A stretch of DNA of 64,000 nucleotides from Phoenix dactylifera. Taxonomy: Eukaryota; Streptophyta; Magnoliopsida; Arecales; Arecaceae. The stretch is taken from positions 38,311,410-38,375,409 of the forward strand of contig NC_052392.1 of NCBI RefSeq assembly GCF_009389715.1. Direction: 5' to 3'. Under the pieces are notes generated by a model, which saw nothing but the letters and a program-made list of their open reading frames with translations, searched no databases and was not told the DNA's origin. The translations under genes and the position numbers were made by a program. Positions 32,547 through 45,299 of the stretch are shown here, one piece after another; within the stretch, counting starts at the first letter, position 1; each line of letters begins with the position of its first letter.

Positions 32547-35160
32547 ATGGCCGGAGCCGTCTTCTTCTTAGGTCACGCCCTCCGGTGCACGGTTCGCCGA
32601 GCTCTCCCTTCTTGCTCTCCTGCTTGTTTCCTCGGGTACGTATTCCCTCTCTTCTTTGATTTTGATGCTCGATTTGCTATTGATTTCTCGATTCTTGGCG
32701 AAATTTATGGTCTCAAGTTGCCGTAGGTTTTAATTCGAGGGCTTATTGGGAAGAAATTGCGGGTAAGTGGAGAATTTTCTTTTTCTCTCTTTTTTTTTGG
32801 GGTGGAAAGAGGGGAATGCTTGGTTTTGGTCAGGAGGTGATTCGAAGCTGCTTGATTCATTGGGCTGTAATTGAACGGATCGCTACGGAGTGCAAGGAGC
32901 CAGAAATTAGACAAATTTGTTGGTATGTTTGATGCTATGATTATGAGATTAGAAGATGATATTGTGTGCAAAGGGAACAAGCTTCATTTTTGAATCTTGG
33001 GTTCTACTACCCAAGATTCTTGGATACGGGAGAAACTAGAGTTTTTGAGGAGGATTGAAGTGATGAGATGTGCTCGACACTGATATGACCTGCTAACACA
33101 AGTAGGAGAAGGCGATGGTTTTAGGGTTAGCAGGTCATGGTTATGCAGTTTGCCGAAATGCATGGTGGATGATCTAGGTTAATATCATAGAGGACGTGGA
33201 CCGAAATAAAGTGGTTCCGATGATTTTCTACCATGAGTTAAGATAAATTATTTGTTGTAATTCTGAATATATAATCTCTGTGACCGCTTTGTCTTGAAAT
33301 ACAAGAAGCAACTTTCTGGTACATCTCAAATCTATTTTAGGCATTCTGGACAATGTTGATTGTGATTGATAATATGGATAGTTTAGAATTTAGATACTTC
33401 ACAGCATGCATTCTGGCAAACATTGAAGGTGCTCTCATAGATGAATTCAGACAACAATAGAATCTACAACACTCTTTACTTTTATCACTTCTGCAGGGTA
33501 TGTGTTGTTTACAGATATAACAATCAAGTTTCTCTGATCCTCTGGATTATCTTATGCATATCATGTGCTTGTCCATTTTTATTTTATTTGACCAGATATT
33601 CTTGCAAAAGCAGTGTTTGTTTCTAAAATAATACGAACTATCATTTTTATTTGGTCGTATAAAATCTTGAGATTTGTAATTTGTCTCATAAGGTTCTCAA
33701 ATTTATAACTTTTATTTTTCCCTAGCAATTTAACAATTGAAAATTGCAGTAAAGCGCTTGTAGAGAAGCGAGACGGTTATAAATGTTGTCAATATGGAAT
33801 ATAATGCTTTTGGAAGTCTTAAGGATATTGACTTGTGATACTTTTTTGGCATACTTGCTGCAATTTATATAGCTATGCTCTTATCAATAAAAAAGAAATT
33901 TTACTCATTGCATTATCCTTTGATGACCAGCACTTACATAAGTCATTTTTGAGTTTTGATTCCAAATTTCTCTAAATATAACATGATGGTATATTCACAT
34001 TTTGTAATTCATGTGAGATATGCTGGCATTGTTCATTGTTTTTTAAGCACATATCTAGCCGAAATTTTTGTTCGCCCATTTTCCTCATCTCTTCCTCTAA
34101 AATTAAGGGCTCTTAAAGAAAGAGGCCTTCTCATTAGCTGTCATAGATTGAAATGTCTTGTCCACTACTGTATCAATAAATCCATATGCTGAGATTGATT
34201 ACTTGAACTAAAAGCAAAAAGAAAGAATTTATCATTATGGCATGTGCATATTGTTTCATATGTTGACAAAAACAAAAAGATTGATTAAATTCATCAAATT
34301 AGTAAAATATTTTCCTGAAAATTGGAATTTTCTACCCCCCAAAAAATCTAGAAATAATTAATTCCATAATACCAATGTATTATATTTGATATGTCTTACC
34401 TAACAATATAAACATTTATGAGATGGTTAGAAACAATAGATGCATTTGTCAAACAGCATTTGCTATTGCTCCTTATTTTTGATAAATATACCAGCCACAA
34501 ACCTTTTTCCTGCAATCAAAAATGTGCTTCTATGAGTAGAGTGTGCAATTGGGCATTTTTGAGAACATGTAAGAATATGTATACATCAACCTGTTTAAGC
34601 TAGATCAATGCCCAAAATTGTTAAAATCATTTCTAAGAAAAATGAATAGTCAGGGTTCAAACTTTATATGTAACCATTTAAAGTAGTTATTCACCTCCAT
34701 CAATTAGAAAGTGTCTTAAAATCAATATTCATCAAACTGACTTTGGGATTGTTGTTATTGTTACGAGCTTTGGACCATATGAGATTGTAAATTTTTCGCA
34801 CACTATACAAGTAAAAGAGATCTCAAATTTGGAGTGCTATGAGTCAAGGTCTGCAAAACCGATACCAAGAACCATATCGATACTTTGATAATAGTACGGT
34901 ATGCATCTCGTACTGAGACATGCTTCTAACACTTTTTCTTACTGTCCAAAATGAGACAGTACGTGTTGGTTCACTTCTACTCAAATTGGTTTGGCATATA
35001 TAGTAAGCCGAACCTCAGTATTGGTACAGTATGGTCCGGCCAGTATGGCAGACCTTGCTATGAGTATCTCCATACTCATAGCTGGTCATACTTGTGGCTG
35101 CCATACCCGCCCCTCAAGATTAACCTCCCGCATCCCTCCCTCCCCCCCCCCCCCCCCAAA

Positions 35161-35192
<32 letters not shown>

Positions 35193-38100
35193 AGAAAAGC
35201 ACCCCTCAGAAAACAGAAAACAATTTTCATTTTCATGATGTCCTTATACAGATCTTGGTTACATGGAGTTTGAAAGCCATAAGCATATTTGTTTTTTTCC
35301 TTAGATGCAGTTGTATATTTTTAGTAGTCAGTATATAATTATGTTAACTTCTCCACATATGTATTTTTTTTAAAAAATGAGATCTTTATGATTTGAGGTG
35401 AGGTTACATATGTGAGTAGTTAAAAATTGACCATTCTGCCAAATTGAGCTTTTGAAGAGTTCCAGTGCAGGGTACTCAAAAATGGCTGAGGTAACAGCAG
35501 AAAATGGTTACAATCATATCACTCGTGTGCTATTCTGCGGTTTTTATTGGTCTGCTTCTCAAAAATACACAAGGGAATATTTGCAGAACTATCCATTTAT
35601 TCAGGTTCTCTGCTTCTCTAAGTTATGGCATCTTTGTACTTTCGATGATCCTTGACTTTATAGCATTTTCAGTTATACTGATCTTGTGGCATCTTTGTAT
35701 TTTTGATGCACCTTGACTTTATAGCATGTTCAGTTATACTGATCTATAGATATTTTACTGGTTGTAATACTGATTACAAATCTTTGTTGGTGTTTCTTCA
35801 CCCATTTTAACCATATTCTATTTCTATTCTGGTGGTTCCTATACTTGGTATACCTCAACATGTGTTATAGATGGGTACTTAGAGATTGTTAAGACCTTTA
35901 TCCTTTTGTTTCTTGTAAAAAATTAGATGTGCCACCATACTTTCATGTTATCACCAGAACAATACATTTCTCTAGCTTTTCATGTTATAACCAAAACTGA
36001 GTACTATCTGTAATTTATATGTTCTGAAAGGACCCTGTTGGTTAGTTCATATTTTTGTTGCCCATCATAGGTATGAAATGAATAAAACAGATCAATAATG
36101 TTTGACATATAATTATCTAACAAGGCTGCTAAGTTCAATAGTCACACATTTGAGACATAGCTTGATGCAACTGCCTGGCTTTTGATCTATTAAATTTTGT
36201 GTTCATAAATGTATCTATTTTGTTATTAGAAGGACCTGATGAGATGATTTTCCTCCCTATTTCAAATCCAACAATCATGTGTTACTAATCTTGGCCCTAT
36301 TACGGATATTTGCCATTCAAATCCATCCCAAATAATGATTTGAAAATCAACTCATCTACATTACCTTTAACCATAACTAGGAATCTAGGATAACATCCTG
36401 ACTACTTAATCAAAGCACCTTTGCCAATTCAAGTCTGAAGGTTATGTCTTCTTGATGTGCTGGATCATTACTAATATTATTACCTTCTTCTGAATAATTC
36501 TGGAGACTGAGCCAGGACCTCTGTGGGCACTGTACATTTGTTTGGCATTTTCATTGATAAAAAGATTTAGTTTCCATCTTTCGCTAGGAGGGAAATTTAC
36601 CTTGAATGATTTATAAGACAGCTTCACCCTTTACCTTTCTTCACGGCACACTCAGGTTTAAAAATCATGGAAAAAAGACAAGATCTTAGTGGTCTGATGC
36701 CAAAGAGCCACTAGAGGTTATTTTCCCATCCATTCAGTTTTGCTCTAGAGCCCATGCTTCATGATAATTGGCTTTTTGCTGATTTCAAGATGTTGGGCTT
36801 GTCCCTGGTCGCCACATGCTCTCTCTCCATATATCTTGTTGATGCTAGAATGCTTACTCCTCTCTGCTGCAGATCCTTTACACAAGTAAGACTTGACATG
36901 TGCCAGGATTATCTTCACAGCTAGCTTCAACTAATTATGGGATCCAAAAATATTGTTTATTTTGATAAATGTCAGGATTATCATATTAATTAAGATAATT
37001 TGATCTTCTATAAGTTTGATGATACGCATGATTGCTGAGTTTTGTTTCGCTTAAAGCTGGATACTAGCTCATATTATATACGACTTCCATGATTATGATT
37101 TTATTCACTTTGTGCAGATTGATGAAGTAGCTCTTGATGACGTGCCTGATGTTATTGACAAATACCATATTTGTGTAGTGAAAAATCGGCGAATGGACTC
37201 AAAAGTTATTGCAAAAGCAGTTCAGATGAAGCTTATAATGCAGTTTGGTGTTGGGTTAGAAGGTGCCTGATGCACTTTTGTTGCTTTTTTGTTTCATCTA
37301 TGTCTCACTTATCTACCAATCTGGCTGGGATGGTTCTCTACTATATTATCAGTTGGAGCTGGTCATCATCACAGAATCTTATGAACCATTTTGCAGGTGT
37401 TGATATTGATGCTGCCACACGACATAAAATTAAAGTTGCAAGGATACCTGGAAGTGTAACCGGAAATTCTGCATCTTGTGCAGAAATGGCAATATATTTG
37501 ATGTTGGGTCTTCTTCGGAAGCAAGTAAATTTTATTGAGCTAATAATTTGCAAAAAGTTCTTTTCTGTCACTTTGTTTCAGTGATAAGATTCACTAGATG
37601 CTTTCAAGAGTCAACTGTCATTGCTTCTCTTTGTGCATTAGAATATAATCTCTCAGTTGAAGTTAAAACTTGAGTCTAAGAGTAATAGCGGGCCATGAAG
37701 CCTTTCATCTCTTCAGTGATGTCAGATTTTAAATTCTATATATCTCTCTTTAGAAAAGTTGATTTCGTGTTTCACCACAGTTGGCTTTTACTAATGGAAC
37801 AAGATTAATGATTATTCAGAGTAAGTGTGAATCTCATGTCCTTCTGGATTAAAGAGAATACTTGCTAGTGCATATAATGGTTTTCATTTGGAAATCAACA
37901 ACATTTTTTTTGTTACATGTTAAATTTATTTCTTTCTGTATTATGAAATTCAAGTGCTTTCTTGCTGTAGAGGCTTCAAGGCTTATTATGAACTCGATCA
38001 GTTCCTTGACAATGTTTAGAGAAATCTAAATAATGTCATCCTATATCTTCTTTTTTTTTTCATGTGAATTGTTAACTCTTGCTTAGCTTATTTCCAGCTT

Positions 38101-41100
38101 CCTCAGTTTTCTGGTCAACATTTAAAGAAACTTAAATGATGTAAAGATGAAATCCTACTATTTATGCATTAACCATCTTTTTTTGTAATGTTTTGATTTT
38201 TGTCAAATTAAATTCTAGTATTTATTCTTTCAAAAGTTAAAACTTTGTTTCCCTGCTATTGTATATGCTATTGAAACAAGAGAAGACATCTGATAGACTG
38301 CATTTGAACCACCTTTATTTGAACCAGCTCACCGAAACAGAATGCTTGTGAGTACATTAGTATGACATTGATCAGAATAATTGTTTTGAAACAAGACATT
38401 AGACATACTGGTTTTGAATCAGCTTTGTTTAAACCAGAGCTGCCAAACAGAATGCTTGTGAGTATATTTAGTGTTACATTGCTTACAACTATTTCTTGCA
38501 CTCCTGACATGCCAACTTGTATTCACAATTTCTTTCCCTATTATATGCTAGAAAAGTGCTTTCTATGTATAATAACTGCTAGTGAAAGGTGCCAGCTTAT
38601 TTTTCTTGCCAAGCTGCTAAGGTTTCTTCGTGTTGGTGGTATGCTAGAGACCTGGGTTCAAAAAACCAACTTTCACCATGGTTTGGGGGTTAGGGGTATC
38701 TGGGGGTGGGGTGTCTGCCTAGCGTAGCCTATGGACCTTCTTTACTAATAAAAAGAAACTGCTCGTCAAATGCTGTTAGTTTTGAACTCGGTCAATTTCC
38801 TTTTATCAAATTTAGAGAAAGTGAAATAGAGCAATCGTATTTTTTATTCATCAAACTTTTTTTTTTTAGATTGTTAATTTCATGTAAACTTATCTGTTAG
38901 CCAGTGATGCAATTTTATAAGTTAATTGTCTGCCTACTGAAGCTGAATTCTTGATCAGAAAAAAATATCAAACTATATTTTTCTGAAATTTTTAAAAGAA
39001 GCTGTTCTGCAGCTGGGGTCCTTAAAGATCAATCTCACTTGTTGCTTAAAGCAAACACAATTTCTCTACTAGCAGAAAATCCCTCGGAATCTGAAGCTCT
39101 GCCGCATTTGTGCGCTTGGAGAAGTCAAGGAGCAATTCTCACAACTCTTTATTAAGTGATAAATGTATAATTGACTGTTTGCACCCAAGATAGGGTCCCT
39201 TGAGGATGTTCAATTAGCAAGATCCGAATCTCTGAACCTTGAAGGAGGAATGCCAGTTTATGAATCACTATAGATTCCCCATCTCCATGATGTATGACCT
39301 CTGAACTGCTTGAAAGTTTATCTAAACCCACAAATCTTTGACCCGTATGTCATAGTTTCTGGAGATATTTCCTCAGATTTGTTGAAACTGCATATAAATG
39401 ACAAATTTCGGCTTTTGATTTGAACTGGTTTCTGTAAAACCATCCTTACTTCTTTATAAATCTTAAGGAGGACTCATGATATAAACTATCTTTCCAGTTG
39501 TGATTTACAAGAGCTGTTTGTTTTATTTACCCCTTCTTATTGTCAAAATTAACTTAATTGTGCTTTTAGAGGTAAGATTCCTCCATAAGTAGTACTGTTT
39601 AATCTTCCTAACTTTTTCCATATATTGTGAACTAAATTTCGAAGATCTCTTGCTGCAGAAGGAGATGGATGTTGCTGTAAAGCAGAAAAATTTGGGAGAA
39701 CCAACTGGGGATACACTACTTGGGAAGACGGTAGGTTCACTTCATCCATTTTGAGTTCATAAGTGGTCTCATGCCTGTATAGCATAATCAGAGGAATCTT
39801 ATACTTCTCTAAGGAATTGTTGAGGTAAAAGGTGGAACATTACATGTCCAAGAAAATAGTGATATGCCATATACTTTCTCTTCAACAAACTCTTCCTTCT
39901 GTCCTATCAGGTTTTATCAGGTAGGTACCTAAAGTGTGATTTATAATCAATATTCTTTCAACTTTCTCATGTTCAGTAAAAAGTCCTTCCAACTTTCTTT
40001 TTTCTTCTGCTTAATAAGATCATTGGTTGCTTCAGAAGAATTAGTAGAATTTGAAATTATGCATACCTAATTTGTTGGCTCACTGGTTTGGGATAAGATT
40101 TAACCAACACTTTCTGAATGTATAGTGTTAACAAGGGGTAGGGTGAGAAATGTCTTCAGTTCTTCTACTGATTTGATATCTTCATATCATAATAATTTTG
40201 ATGCATAAATATGTACGATAACATGATTTCTATTCATCAAGAATTATGAGGTAAATAGAAGAAACTTGGAAAGGAAAAGACGAAAGGGAAAAGTACATTT
40301 GAGAATTGCTTGAAATATTTTTAAATTTGATATTTAACATTTTTTCTTAAACCACTATAATGTTTGCCCATTTTGTACTACTTACTGATTTACTTAAATC
40401 AATTAGTTGACTACAATTAGACCACAACTGGCAGAACTTTATTTTGTTCTTCCCATGAACATTGTTAGCATTTTAGATCTTATATGTCTTTCCATTGCCC
40501 TTCACCACCGAAATCTGTTGTTGTATTAGGAGGTCATGGATATGCATTGAAAACCTTAAGCATTTATTGGTGCATGCTTGTTCAGTCTTTACCAAAGCAA
40601 TTGAACTTCTCATAGTCGGTTCGTATTCTGTCCGAGACTCCGTGGCTAGTTATATCAATATTTGTATTTCACAGAGGAGGGATCTGCTTATATGGCTATA
40701 AAACTTCTGTCTACCAAGTGAATAAGTTATTATGACATAAATCCCCACCATATCCCTTCGTTGAAGTTCAATTTAGTTCCAGAACTACTGCAGATTGTGG
40801 AAGATTTATCTTCTGATATTCCAAAAGATTTTTTCCCCCTCTGATGCTTTCCAATTTTTAAACATAATATGTTGGGCTTGGTGGTTGATATTTCAGAAGA
40901 AATCTCATGCAGGGTTTTTAACATTGATTCTAAATGTGATCCTTTACTCCCACATGTAGGTCCTTATCCTGGGATTTGGAGCTATTGGAGTTGACCTGGC
41001 AAAAAGATTGCGATCATTTGGTGTAAAGATCCTTGCAATTAAAAGAAGATGGACATCAGATTCATTGCCAGCTGGTGGTATGAGGGCAATGTCTATATGA

Positions 41101-43275
41101 GTTCTGAATATTAGTTAGCAGCTATATACGTGGTTGTGTAATTGTTTCCCTTCTCTTTCTGATCCAGTCTCAAATGCTCAAAGTGATGGGTTTGATGGCC
41201 TGATTGATAAGAAAGGTGGTCCAGAGAATATGTATGAATTTGCTAGCGAGGCTGATATAGTTGTCACCTGCTTGACATTAACCACTGAATCAGTGAAGTC
41301 TCATCTTCCTATGTTGTTGTTATTCTTCCATAAATTTGTCTGTTTCCTATCTAATGAATTGTTACAAATTTCAGGCTGGCATTGTCGACGAAAAATTCCT
41401 CTCACATATGAGAAAGGTTTGCATATTACTCATGAAGACACAGTATGTTTGTTAGGACAGATTGTTGCTGTTGTCCTCATCATTGTCATTATTGTTGGTA
41501 TATATCTATCATGTTCATGTTTCTTCTACTTCAATTCTCATATTCAGCTATTAATAATCATAGTGCATGTATATATAAATAAGCACAAATGGGTCTTTTG
41601 TGATATACTATATAGGGCTTTTGTTTGGAAAAGTTAGAGCTTTGCATGCCGCTCTGTGGACATGTCACTTAAAAGTTCAAATATACAAATTATTGGTCAT
41701 GAAGGAAGAAGTTTTTTCCTCTCTTGTTTGTAGAATGAAGAAACATCTTGTTGCATATATTGTAATTGGATCTATTTGTACAATTTGATCTGGACTTTAA
41801 AAAAAAACAGAGATTCTTAATTGAATAGTAGTTGCAGTACTTCACATAAAGTTTGAAATCATGTTCTCAGATACATACTATATTGATGAACCTTTTTATT
41901 TCAAGGGTTCCCTTCTGGTCAACGTTGCTCGAGGAGGTCTATTGGAGTACAATTCTGTTCTTCATCACCTTGAATCAGGAAACTTAGGTGGCCTAGGCAT
42001 TGATGTTGCTTGGACTGAGCCATTTGATCCTGATGATCCGATTCTGAAGTTTCCAAATGTTTTGATCACACCTCATGTTGCGGGGGTTACCGAACATTCC
42101 TATAGAACTATGGCGAAGGTATTCATTTTTGTGTACTTTGCATTTAATTTATCATACGAGGCTATGATCACAATATGAAATGACAAAGTGTAACCTCTTC
42201 AAAAAATCCAGTCCAGTAAAATTTAATTTTCCTAATTGACATATTGTCGTTATAAATAAAAATAAACCATTTGCATTGCACTCCTAGGCCCTCTTTCATT
42301 GCATAGAGTAAATGGTTTAAACTATTCCTAACCCACTCTTTTTGGAGTGAATTATTTTAGTTTGTAAGGTGGAATTGTTTACTCCAGTAAAAGGAGAGGT
42401 AGTGATGTGAAATACATACTTGATATGTTACCTGGGGCTAGAATGGGTTGTTAAAAGGTGTTTGGTGAGAATAAGCTGGAGTAAGCAGTTTGGGGGGGGG
42501 GGGGGGTGCGGTGGGAGGCCAATTTCATGTTAACTTTGATCCAACATAACCTTAGTAGATGTGGAAAAGGGTATTTCATAAAACCCCATAACTTTACCCT
42601 ATATGTGGTGTTTGATGAGATTTATGGCATCACATACGGCTCCTATATTGTTGTACTCTTCATGACCCTTTACCTAGAAGCCCCATGGAGGGAAACTGAT
42701 GCAATAAAAAAGGTGTTAGTTTCCAATAGGATTCCAAATGGTCCTTTTTCTGAAAAAGGCTAACTCAGAGATGAGATCTGCTGAATTTTGAAACAGTGCT
42801 TGCCTGAAGCTTCCTTGCTTTTTTTTTTTTCTTTCTTTTGAAGAAATTCCTTGCTATACTTGTAGTTTGGATACTTTTTGTTGATAGCCAATATGGATTC
42901 CTTGTACATTATAATGATTTTGTCATAACCAGGAACTACGAAGAGGCTTTATTGTTGGTACCCAATATAACTATGGACTAATCTAAATGCAGTTTTCAAA
43001 TTTTTATTCGTTAGCTGACAAATTATTTGGCAAAACTAATATTTGTCTGGACTGCAATATTGAAGTCTATATCAATAATGGAGTCCATATTGTTTTTTAT
43101 GTTGCTTTTACTCCTAAAGATGAACTTGTTTCATTATTATAACTTCGATCATGCTGTCTTTGAGTAAAGCAATGACTTTGCTATCTCCATTTCCCTAACA
43201 CAACAGGTTGTTGGTGACTGCGCCCTTCAACTTCATGCTGGCAAACCATTTTCAGGAATAGAGATTGTGAATTAG
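32547..43275 (+). CDS. D-isomer-specific 2-hydroxyacid dehydrogenase family protein (plant AT1G72190-like)
   Basis: The family reduces 2-oxoacids or oxidises D-2-hydroxyacids with NAD(P)H; the substrate of this plant clade is not known to me. Ten exons splice in frame to 379 residues: 32547-32635, 35466-35604, 37118-37262, 37397-37524, 39659-39730, 40960-41077, 41168-41292, 41375-41416, 41906-42118 and 43207-43275. All introns are GT-AG. Exon 1 encodes an Arg/Cys-rich, acid-free N-terminus resembling an organelle transit peptide. The substrate-binding half includes MQFGVGLEGVDIDAAT. The NAD-binding Rossmann motif is GFGAIGVDLAKRL (GxGxxG). The catalytic residues are visible: Arg in VNVARGGL, Glu in AWTEPFDPDDP and His in ITPHVAGVTEHS. 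The C-terminus is FSGIEIVN. A Met in exon 2 (MAEVTAENG) could start a form without the leader. Introns 1 and 4 carry transposons. Confidence 0.95.
34845..35057. mobile_element. hAT-like MITE, copy 2, in a dehydrogenase intron
   Basis: A 213-bp insert has perfect 10-bp terminal inverted repeats (caaggtctgc ... gcagaccttg) and a perfect 8-bp target duplication, ctatgagt (34837-34844 and 35058-35065). It has the same type of termini and the same kind of interior (gtacggtatgc, ggtacagtatgg, ccggccagtatgg) as the copy at 14242-14399. The 8-bp duplication and CA...TG ends point to the hAT superfamily. It lies within intron 1, is non-coding, and has probably little effect on splicing. Confidence 0.85.
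35142..35177. repeat. Poly(C) followed by poly(A) tract
   Basis: About 16 C are followed by about 20 A and then an (AAAAG)n-like tail to 35200. The same C-then-A arrangement occurs at 6863-6896. Confidence 0.95.
35626..35747. repeat. 61-bp tandem duplication next to an exon
   Basis: tggcatctttgtactttcgatg... at 35626 is repeated at 35687 through ccttgactttatagcat and cagttatactgatct. The copies differ at a few bases. It begins about 20 bp after the exon 2 donor of the dehydrogenase gene and is intronic. Confidence 0.9.
38270..38481. repeat. Diverged tandem duplication of about 100 bp
   Basis: The copies at 38270-38370 and 38386-38481 share gaaacaag, the block aacagaatgcttgtgagta and a terminal acattg. 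Several small indels separate them. Confidence 0.8.
38620..38760 (+). mobile_element. SINE-like fragment
   Basis: gagacctgggttcaaaa (about 38648-38664) resembles a tRNA-type B box of Pol III promoters. A G-rich body follows, then a short terminal taataaaaag at about 38745. The A-box side was not clearly found and no target duplication was resolved, so the assignment is tentative. It lies in intron 4 of the dehydrogenase gene. Confidence 0.35.
42119..43206 (+). other. Intron 9 of the dehydrogenase gene
   Basis: 1,088 bp, GT-AG. It contains a 15-nt poly(G) run at 42492-42506. Sequence around 42285-42765 begins aggccctctttcattg and ends with aatggtcctttttc, which resembles common small plant transposons, but matching inverted ends were not demonstrated. 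Confidence 0.5.
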
Positions 43276-44529
43276 ATGGTAGAGCTCGGTTGTGACCAAG
43301 GAAAAAAGAAAAGAGTTCAGCCATGGAAAGGTCTGGAGGGCTATTGGACCATGCTCGGCCATTCATTTTAAAAATAAATGTCTAAAACAAACTATTTGAT
43401 GAATCTTAGGATGGTCGATATTGGACATCCTGCACTAAATTTGAATCTGCCTTTCATATCATTATGCTGGCTTCGGTACCAGGATGCTTCTTGCAAGGAT
43501 GGCAGAGTAATATGAGCCTTATCCTTGGATTGGTAGGTAGATTTTGCAGACCTATACATCTCTGCCAATTATCTAACTTGTTGCTTGTTTAGAACGTAGG
43601 GAAGTGATCACAACCGTTTGAAGTGCAGTCCTTTTATCCCTACGGGGATTTTGATTTTTAAGATAAGAAATGCCAACAGTTGGATGAGCCTTGCCACCTA
43701 TTTGGAGAAACCAGGTATGTTTTTTTTTTTTTTTTTTTTTTACTTTTTGCAGTTTTAGAACCAAGAACGAATAATCATGCAATAAATCTTTTCTAGAAAA
43801 GGCTAGTTTTAACCACATTTGCCTTTCCTCTCTGCCCTCAGCTTGTCGCGTACTCGCTTCATGAATATTGGCGAAAAATAAATATGATTAAAAAGTTAGA
43901 TATGTAAAGATATCTTCCCAAACCAGTTGATTTTATTTTTTTAAAAAAATTCATCTCTTATCCATGTTTTCACCTCGTTGGATTCTTTTAAAAGTTTAAA
44001 ACAAAAAAATTGTTGATACTCTTTATTAGATATATAAGTTTTATCTATTTTATCCCTAAATAGTTTTAATTTTTTATTAATTCATTTTTAATATGCATTG
44101 TGCATGTTCATTGTTAATGTGTGTGTGTGTATATTATTAAAAAAAAGTAAGGCCGGATTAGTAGTCAAAGATTGGTTCGATATGCCTTCTTGATTCTATG
44201 CGTGGTTTACGTGCGCTAAACGATTGAAATATTGTTTTGGTCTTCACCGGGCATATGGCTTAAGACACTAGACTTTTTGATAGTTGACAACCTCTATTTA
44301 TGAATTTATGGTTTTTATTTTTTTAATAAGAGGTGAAAGACTTGGCACTCGTTAGATTATTCCATAATTTCCATAAGCGTGGCTGGCCACGCTCGGGGCA
44401 TTTTAATCATGAAGGCTTGTGGAGCTAGTTCAGGTTGGCTCCTTTATAAGGATCGCAAGCTGTGGAGCTTTATGCCTAGTCTCGTTATCTCATATGCCCA
44501 ATTGCAACACTTACAAAAGGATTTGGGTA
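43276..44529. other. Dehydrogenase 3' UTR and intergenic DNA
   Basis: The first several hundred bases are probably 3' UTR. A poly(T) run lies at about 43719-43741. No further gene was recognised. Confidence 0.45.
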
Positions 44530-44925
44530 CCTAATGACTCGTTTGATTTATGATTTTTTTTTTGCTGAAATATTTATTTTGAAAAAATAATTTCTGTGAA
44601 TATAATGTCTGAAAAAATGGTTTTAGCATGTTTGATTGGTTGATCATGAAAAAGTGTTAGCTTATATTTGGTTGAGCATCTATTTTTTTGAAAAAGTTTT
44701 ATGAAATGTCTATTATACTCTTAATAAAGATATAGATCTTTATTAATGGATTTTTATGACTTAAGGATACTTTTAGAGGAAAAAAGATCTTAATTTTTGA
44801 CTAGTAGAAAAATAGTTTTTTCATGTCTTTCATAAGTTTTTTTTTCTTATGAAATATAGAATTTTTTTTTTTATATCTTTCTCTTTTGAAAATTTTAACC
44901 AAACAACGTTTTTTTTTTCTTCTTC
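44530..44925. repeat. MITE-like AT-rich repeat, copy 1
   Basis: About 395 bp, alignable in direct orientation with 46405-46765. Shared blocks include gattgatcat, tctattatactcttaataaaga, tatggattttgatg-like sequence and cttttatgattttttataaaatata-like segments. The ends (cgtttgatttatg at the left and aaccaaacaacg at the right) are partly complementary, as in small inverted-repeat transposons. Confidence 0.65.
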
Positions 44926-45228
44926 TTCTTCTTCTTCTAACCCGAGTTACATAAATTCTGCACGAAGAACATTGTCTTACTTGGCATGGTCAAACCATGG
45001 GCCAAAGTGGACCCCCTTCCCATGGATAGATTTCAAAGGCTTCTGACAACTTGTTGAAATCTTGCACCAGCTGCTGCTTGTTGAAGCGTTCCAACAGTTC
45101 CTCGTGTTATGCACGGCTGGACTAAAGAAGTCATTCCTCCGTTGCCTAACAAATTCATATCTTGGTTGTGTCATGTACTGAGAAAATACTTAATTGGGAC
45201 CCAGCAGTTGTTATATTAACCTACCGTA

Positions 45229-45230
<2 letters not shown>

Positions 45231-45270
<40 letters not shown>
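45231..45270. repeat. (TA)n microsatellite
   Basis: About 20 TA units ending in tatatgcaatagg. The open frame with Ile-Tyr repeats across it is an artefact. Confidence 0.95.
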
Positions 45271-45273
<3 letters not shown>

Positions 45274-45299
45274 ATAGGATTATATTTGCTATTAGCATT

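Larger units (their letters stand above)
32636..35465 (+). other. Intron 1 of the dehydrogenase gene
   Basis: 2,830 bp with donor gtacgt and two nearby possible acceptors (tccag and tgcag, 5 nt apart). The reading frame from exon 1 requires the first. The intron contains the hAT-like MITE at 34845-35057 and a C/A tract at 35142. It has no gene of its own. Confidence 0.75.
37525..39658 (+). other. Intron 4 of the dehydrogenase gene
   Basis: 2,134 bp, GT-AG. It contains a tandem duplication (38270-38481) and a SINE-like fragment (about 38620-38760). No gene was recognised. Confidence 0.75.
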
